A stretch of DNA of 64,000 bases from Chytridium lagenaria (Eukaryota > Chytridiomycota > Chytridiomycetes > Chytridiales > Chytridiaceae). The notes below the pieces were generated by a model. The model made no database searches and had not been told where the DNA came from. It saw only the letters and a list, made by a program, of their open reading frames with translations. A program made the translations under genes and the position numbers. Within the stretch, counting starts at the first letter, position 1, and every line of letters starts with the position of its first letter. The DNA lies in assembly GCA_025449115.1 (NCBI GenBank), contig JAHLKC010000144.1:1-64000 (forward strand), in the 5' to 3' direction. Below are positions 57,824 to 64,000 of this stretch, piece by piece.

Positions 57824-60531
57824 ATGAACCTTCAAGCAATTGTCGTGGTCTGTCAAGGATGTGGGACTCGATGGAGACAGCCTTATGAAGGGCCTGGAGT
57901 TGAGTGAGTTGCTCTTCACCATCCGTGATGGATTGTTTGTTCCTTTTGGTGGTTTGGAAATTGCTGACGTCTTACTCTAATCTCATGGGCATCTATCTTG
58001 ATTATCATCGAATGGACTAAAACGTCCTCAGTCTATGCATGAGTTGCCTTGCAGTCATGTGGAAAAGTGGGTAAGTAACTCCTTGATTCTTCCTGTCACC
58101 TTTCTACAATTCAAATTAAAGCCATGTCCTTCACTGAGGCGGCATCACTAAACGTTTATCGTTTTCCAGCAGTTTTACTGAAAACTCTTTCAACCCCGTA
58201 CCGCTCAACCTCGACATACTCTTCTCTGAATTTCCAGATATACCATCCATTGCGGGAACCATCTTCCCCATGCTGAAAACTCCATCCACCACTGCTCATT
58301 CGACCTCAACTATGGACGTTAACGAAGGACGTTCGCCGTTTGGCTTTGACGGATCCGCGTCACTCTGGATTGATCGTGCGATCGTTGAAAAATATTATCG
58401 ATCCGGACGGTTCCTTCCGTTTGAGGTGATAAGACGACAGACCATGTTGCAGAACTTTGATAATTACAGTATGCCTTTGAGGTAGGCTTTTTTTTACTGT
58501 TTCGCTGCAAGATTTCAATATAGTTAAACTTTGTTGCGACTTTTTCTTGTAACTTTAAAGAAGTGCAATGTGCGCCTTGTCTGCAATCTTGTCAGCACCG
58601 CCTGCACCGGTCGAGGTCGTTGATCGATACTATGGGGAAGCGAGACGCCAGATGATGGAATCTTTGGAGCATTCTCCAACCATCGAAACAGCACAAACGG
58701 CGTTGATGCTCGCATTAATTTCTATGCTTTTGGGGAAATATCCAGCCGTTTTCATGCTTGCCGGTATGGCTGTTAGAATGGTAAGAAGGACTTTTTAAAC
58801 TGTAATGATTTTAACATACTGCTGTAGATGTCTTATCTTCATCTAGACACAACTGAAGCTTTACAGTCATTGGGACATCTTTCTGAGGATCAAGAGACGC
58901 CATTGTGAGATGCTTTTGGGTGTGCTTTTCGGTTGATAGGTGTAAGAAGATTTTATATACTATCATGGTGTAATTTATACCTCACTTTTTTATGGATTGT
59001 GCAAACATACTGATATTCTTTCAGTTCTTTCCGTCTTCTCCAACCGCCCCGCCCAAATGGCTCCTAACCAGTCATCGATTCTTCTTCTCAACCGCGTGCC
59101 GAGGGGTTTACTTCCAGACTCTGTGTTCTACAACCTTCCTCTTGAGCATAACTATCCAACGCATCCATCAACACTTTCTCCGTCATCTCCAAACATGCCA
59201 GGACCGCCACCTACACCAACACCTTATCATCACAAATCGAAATTCTCTCGCCAGATACGCCTTTAACTGCCGGGTCTATTGGCGCTGCAGACGTAATGTA
59301 CCAAGACATCGATAACCATAAATCACCTTTCGCGTCTCCCTTGCCTAATCCATCCACCGACAACCTTCCACATATTTTTTTTGCAGGACGCATCATGGGA
59401 ATCTTACACGACATTACTCGTGACATTGACGTGTGTGGGGAAGACGAGGATGATGCGTATGGGAGCTTGAAAAGGGATGATCAAGGCGAGTTGGGGCCAA
59501 GACGATTTGAGAGGGACGCGAGATTCGAAGTTAGGCTTGATGAATGGTATCGCGATATTCCTGAGGGGCTTCGTGTTAGCCCAGAGATTGCAGAGGCTGG
59601 TCTCTCTGTTCGTCAATTTGCTATTTCTAGTATTGAAGGCGCAAGAGTGCGTGAGAAATCTGCGTTGGATGATGGACTTGGTTGTTCGGATTCTAAGACA
59701 GCTATGAAGTTTATGCTGCATATCATGTATCAGACGTGTGTATTGCAATTGCATCGGCCGAGAGTTCGATTACGAAGGATGGCTATTGGAAGGGAGAGGG
59801 CATGGTGTCTGCGTGGGAAGAGCATCTGCAAACGTTTCATCGGGAAACTCTACATCTTCAATGCCTTTGTCACCCCCTCCTAAATTTAATGTGCTTACAT
59901 CAAGACGTCTTGATCGATCCATGAGATTATCTTACCATGGTGCATGCACCATACTTGGGATCCTTGACACGCTTGGGCATTATGCTCCGGAATTGGAGCA
60001 TTACCAGGAACGGAAGCGGAGGGAGGACGAGACAAGATGGAAGGGTGATTTTGAAAGACGGAAGGAAAGGCTTAGTCAAGAGATGGAGTTGTTACGCAGG
60101 GAGCAGAAGGCGCAGAAAGAATCTGCAGAAGCGATGCAAATAGATGGGGAAGGAGAGTCTTTTACGAAGAAACGTACGGGTGTGGGACGGGCGAAACGAT
60201 TAGAGAAGGAATGGAAGATATTGAAGGAGGATAAAGAGAAAATGGTGGGGAGACATTTTGACATTGTGAGAAAGACTCCTGTGAATGCTTTTGCGATTGC
60301 GATATCGTGTCTGTGTTGTTGGAAACGTGGGTTTGTGTGGGGTGGGCAAAGTGTTTAAGAATGAGAGGCGGTGTTTGGGGTGGAGACAGAGTAACGATGG
60401 ATCAACCGGCGATAATGGGTTCGTGGATTGGGGAAGAAGACTGGGAGGATGGTCTGGTAGATGATGTCATTGAAGCGATGGGTATTGGAATAGGGTTGAT
60501 GGAGGGACAGAAGTTTAGGGTGGTGTGGTGA
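57824..60531 (+). CDS. GATA-like zinc finger fused to fungal transcription-factor domain
   Basis: Exon 1 (57824-57903) begins MNLQAIVVVCQGCGTRWRQP. Exon 2 (58032-58070) continues DLCMSCLAVMWKSG and exon 3 starts at 58170. All junctions are GT-AG and keep one frame. The result is C-x2-C-x15-C-x2-C with GATA-finger-like surroundings (CGT.W..P; LC..C; K.G). Downstream is the fungal-specific transcription factor (middle homology) domain: SASLWIDRAIVEKYYRSGRF, RSAMCALSAILSAPPAP, ETAQTALMLALISMLLGKYP and LAGMAVRM, then RFEVRLDEWYRDIPEGL and LHIMYQTCVLQLHRPRV. A Lys/Glu-rich coiled-coil (about 60000-60200) follows. The usual Zn2Cys6 cluster is absent. It probably binds DNA; targets are unknown. Frame changes occur after about 58900 and near 59770. 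Confidence 0.72.
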
Positions 60532-61632
60532 TATGGCGACATCACGTTCTTTTTCGGAAAAGGGCAAGGAAATTCCTTCCGATCCTAAACTGCCGTCAAG
60601 CTCCATAACCGCGGATGAGCGATGGTTAGCGTTGTAAAAAGTATTGTTGATCGGCACAGGAAGCGGTTGGGTGGAGCTGAATGGGATTTGGAGGAGGAGG
60701 AAAAGTTTTTGGGCAAGTGGATGGTTTGCTGGAAAAGTTTGGAACGGAGTCGGTGGGTACCATTTGGAGGAATTCTTGGGGCTGGAGCTTTGTTGTGATT
60801 CACTGCAGCTATCATGTATTCACTCAATCATTAATTCTTTAGTAACTTACAATTTCTGCAATTCCCACTTCTCCTCGCTCCGTTACTATGTTCTTGTGAA
60901 TTTAGAATCATTGTTTTTGTGTCTACTTCACTTTCCAACGCGTTCTGCTGCTACCATCGATCTTTTAATAGAAAACTCCTATCTAAAGCTTGATTATGGA
61001 TATCTTCTCGTAACTTTCTTGATTTTGCTTAATCCTGTCGTCTCTGCTTGCCCCCTCAGACCACTCTTCGCCACAACCGCCTGACTAAATATCTGATTCG
61101 TATCGTGGTGACTTTAGACGATATTATTTTTTTACGCGAGGACGTCGATGATGATGCTTTGAATTGGTCAAGGGGAGAGCTATGAAGAGAGGCTTTGAGA
61201 ATACGCTCATTAAGGTGAAAGTAACGGGTTGGTGTCGAAAAGGGTATTCTTCTGACAAAAAACCTGCAATGACGATCCCCGCATCATGAATGTCGCTTTT
61301 TTAAGATATTTAAAATACCCTAACAGCAAACAAGTGTTGGTGAGGATTGGATGCTCGTGAATAAAGATAAGAACAAAATAAGGGTCAGTGTTGTGAGAGT
61401 AGACGGAAACGCGCCTTTGAAAATGGTGTATGACTAGTTATGCCTTGTAATGGTAGACGCGTTGATAGGAGGCGAGAGGGTTAAGAGGGCATTGACGACG
61501 ATGTAGGTTTCCCTTTATGATTTATCAATTAATCCAGACAGTTGCATCACACTGACGTTTTCCATCTTATCACTGTACAAACATGGCATATATTATATAT
61601 ATTCTTGATCCTTACAGATTGCATTCTCGTCT
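60532..61632. other. intergenic, no supported gene
   Basis: A 146-codon open stretch (60644-61084) has no domain, and its 3' half is simple hydrophobic/T-rich. The remainder is AT-rich 3' flank between two convergent genes. Confidence 0.4.
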
Positions 61633-63219
61633 TTACAAAAGCTTTAACCTTTTCAAACACTTTATCACGGTCTCCCTTCCCACCGGTTTTTCCAACCACC
61701 CATCAAATTGCGCCGCCTCTTTGATTTCCTCCCGCCTTGATGTCGTCACCGCCACCACTTTTATTCCCCTCCACAGTCTCGCCTCTCTTATCTGTCGCGT
61801 TGCATCTATCCCATTCAGGATTGGCATTTGAAGGTCCATGAATATAACGAGTGGAAGTTGGGGGAGGAGAGGGAGGTGGTCTAAAGCCGATCTCCCGTTG
61901 GAGTGATGATGGATGGGCGGAACGGGTGGAGTAAGGATTTTGAGTAAGAGGTGATGGAGGATGCGTCGATTGATGAGGGAATCGTCGACGATGAAAATTG
62001 AGGGGAGAATGACACTCGGATGTTGAGGCCCTACTGTCACACCCAATCCTTTGACGTCGTCCGGATCCTCGAACTTTCCGGCGTTGTATGCACATGGTAC
62101 ATTCAGTGCTGATGCATGATCATGCGTGGCATCAGCGTTCACGAGGCTGTTGCTAACCTCATCCTTCGAATTAACCTCGATGGGGTTTGGGATGGAATTG
62201 AGTAACGCGGTTTTTTGAGTTTTGGGTGGTGTCGATTGTTTGGCGTGATGAATTACATAGGTTGGGATGACGAGGATGAAGATGAAGAGGAGGTGTTGGG
62301 TGTGAAGCATGTCGGAATGGATATTGGTGGAGCGTATCGCGACATATTCTGTTACCAGTGTCAAGGTGAGGATTGCAGAGGTGTAGCCGAGAAGTCCCAG
62401 CAAGGAACCACTGATCAAGATGAAAGGAAAGGAGAAGAGATGGCTTGGGCTATAGAATAGAAAGGTGGGGAGGGAAGAGATGACGGTGGAGGGGTTTTCT
62501 GGATTCAATAGATGGGAGAGGATGACGACGATGGCAACGGAGATGTTCCAGAAAAGGCCTAGAGCGAGTTTCTCGGTGGTGTATGGGTGAAAATTCCTGT
62601 CCGCGCCGTGATGGCGAAGGTGAGGGACAAGGGAGAGGACAAACGGAATGATGACGATGCTACCAAGAAAATTCGAAAGGGCTCGTTTCGGAACTGTCGA
62701 TTGGAGCCAAGCCTGAAGATCATCCGTGTCGTTTCTTGTTTTAACGAGTGTGAAAAGGGATGCGTTTGTGACGGCGGAGACGGCTGAAGCCAGAGTTATG
62801 GAAAGAGGGGATAGGTGAGAGTCTTTTGTGTTTTGAAGTCTAAGTACGGTTTTGAGGTGGATTAATGATGCGATGCGATGCAAGTGCGGATCAAGCTTTT
62901 GCATGGCGATTAACATGACGGTGCATGACAGTGTGTCAGTAACAAGTAGTTGTAGTTTTGTGGACAAAGGGTAGTTGACTTTAGCAGTTATTAGGTGTAG
63001 AAGGGCGATACAAGGTAAGAAGAAAGAGTTTTTGCGAGAGCTGGATAACAATATGGCTACGACGTATCCGTTGGTAAAGTTGATGGGAACATTGGAGACA
63101 GTTTCGTCTCCCAAATCGACTACCCCTGTGATGAGACGGAGCAGAGCAAAAAGTGACGCGGAAAAGAGATCTGTGACGAGCGAGGAAGGGGTAGGAATAA
63201 AGGCACTAAAGTCGATCAT
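61633..63219 (-). CDS. membrane-anchored response regulator without kinase core
   Basis: An intact single-exon ORF of 528 residues starting MIDFSAFIPTPSSLVTDLFS. About eight to ten hydrophobic segments (residues about 10-330) resemble a MASE1-type membrane sensor. After a linker (about 340-400) comes a complete receiver domain (402-528): Asp pair 412-413 (FIVDDS), phospho-acceptor Asp462 (MDLQMPILNG), Thr492/493 (AVTTS) and Lys511 (WLEKP). No HisKA or ATPase domain lies between them, so it cannot autophosphorylate. It would need a histidine kinase or phosphotransfer protein from elsewhere. Fungal receivers normally sit in hybrid kinases or in Ssk1/Skn7-type proteins. No frame breaks are seen. 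Functions in osmotic, light or redox sensing are possible but not shown. Confidence 0.8.
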   Translation of the reverse strand: MIDFSAFIPTPSSLVTDLFSASLFALLRLITGVVDLGDETVSNVPINFTNGYVVAILLSSSRKNSFFLPCIALLHLITAKVNYPLSTKLQLLVTDTLSCTVMLIAMQKLDPHLHRIASLIHLKTVLRLQNTKDSHLSPLSITLASAVSAVTNASLFTLVKTRNDTDDLQAWLQSTVPKRALSNFLGSIVIIPFVLSLVPHLRHHGADRNFHPYTTEKLALGLFWNISVAIVVILSHLLNPENPSTVISSLPTFLFYSPSHLFSFPFILISGSLLGLLGYTSAILTLTLVTEYVAIRSTNIHSDMLHTQHLLFIFILVIPTYVIHHAKQSTPPKTQKTALLNSIPNPIEVNSKDEVSNSLVNADATHDHASALNVPCAYNAGKFEDPDDVKGLGVTVGPQHPSVILPSIFIVDDSLINRRILHHLLLKILTPPVPPIHHHSNGRSALDHLPLLPQLPLVIFMDLQMPILNGIDATRQIREARLWRGIKVVAVTTSRREEIKEAAQFDGWLEKPVGRETVIKCLKRLKLL

Positions 63220-64000
63220 TTTCGGTTGGACCGCGAAGGAAGTCCTCAATTGAGAGGGTATTGATCCGTCAAAGTATGCGAAGGACGGTGAAGGTATTAT
63301 TACTTTTTTTTTCTTTTTCTTAAAGATCGTTCCCTGGTTGGGGGTTCCCTTTATTATTACCAAACCGAGTCGGTTTCGGCTTTTTTGGGAAGAAAGCCAG
63401 CGGAGCTCAACCAATTGGCATGTCCGCCTTCACGGCCTGGAGGGGCCGTTCCGCCAAAGAGGGGACTTTTTCACGGTAAATGATTAAATCCCAGAAAATC
63501 CATTGTGAGTCATCGATATTATGTTTTGGGCCCAGACCGAGCGGAACTGACGGCTGATCTCATTTTTTCTCTTTTATACACATTTGCACATTTGGATATA
63601 AATAACAAAAACACGGATTACCAACCAATACGATGTGAGGCAGATGTGAGATTATTTGCATCGCTTTGTTTGTCTGTCCTTTCCCTATAAATATTTATAA
63701 TAATACTTTACAGTCCTTTTTTTTAATATTTACAAAATGTGATTTATTTATTACTCGGATGATTAATGAAATGAATAGAATAAAGACAATTTCTCTAAGA
63801 TGTAATTGCTTGATCCAGGAGGTAATTATAATGTTTGAGGTCATTGTATTGTTGCAAAAGCCAGTGGGTAGTTATAATGTTATTGGTTCTACCTGAGCTG
63901 AACAGAGGGAAAGGAGTGGGTTATAAAGCAATGAGATGCTTATTCACTGGTGTACGCATATTCGATGATCCTGGTAAAACTACCTACTATCCCATCCATA
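63220..64000. other. right-edge intergenic DNA
   Basis: Begins with the promoter of the response-regulator gene (T-rich run near 63303). No gene or RNA was recognised to the window edge. Confidence 0.4.

Noticed and set aside
60644..61084. 146-codon plus-strand ORF with hydrophobic stretches
   Set aside because: No domain, no splice or start support, and T-rich composition alone explains the hydrophobic residues.

Overview
The window looks like nuclear DNA of a zoosporic, early-diverging fungus, most likely a chytrid. This is an inference from gene content: class C (GABA-B/glutamate-like) GPCR, membrane-anchored cyclic-nucleotide phosphodiesterase, fungal transcription-factor domain, RNF10/Mag2, Mdb1/MDC1-like FHA-BRCT protein, VNX1-like exchanger. 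Genes are dense, sit on both strands and carry many short GT-AG introns (about 40-100 bp), with TATA boxes and T-rich 3' flanks.

Layout: 0-5 kb, a small unknown gene, a PPR-like protein and an AhpD/CMD-like protein divergent from it. 5-11 kb, an AT-hook protein, a SWIB-domain chromatin protein and two tandem TMEM53/DUF829 paralogues. 12.8-20.5 kb, RNF10-like E3 ligase and a long VNX1-like cation/H+ exchanger, tail to tail. 21.7-26.2 kb, a class C GPCR with a solute-binding-like ectodomain, and the relic of a second one. 27-31 kb, two convergent S1/P1 nucleases sharing a Cys-rich tail. 31.4-34.1 kb, a Nudix-CCCH-CCCH-W2 protein. 36.9-37.7 kb, five tandem hairpins. 38.2 kb, tRNA-Arg(TCT). 38.5-46 kb, an unknown membrane-anchored protein, a phosphodiesterase, a peroxisomal enoyl-CoA isomerase/hydratase and an AN1 zinc-finger protein. 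46-54 kb, the FHA-BRCT protein, an unknown ORF and a cytochrome b5 protein. 54.5-63.2 kb, ARS2, a GATA-like/fungal-TF protein and a membrane response regulator.

The most unusual element is the cluster at 36982-37671. Five imperfect hairpins share an invariant 25-nt 3' arm. Their 5' arms have diverged but still pair with it, including a covarying base pair and a C-C mismatch at the same place in every unit. That is the pattern expected of a microRNA-like precursor cluster, and a TATA box lies about 95 bp upstream.

Many clearly conserved genes (ARS2, SWIB, RNF10, TMEM53 pair, FHA-BRCT) are broken by single-base frameshifts, often in homopolymers. Comparison between paralogues and between repeat copies indicates residual sequencing/assembly indels rather than pseudogenes. 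Start and stop coordinates for such genes are outer bounds and the internal frame must be patched.
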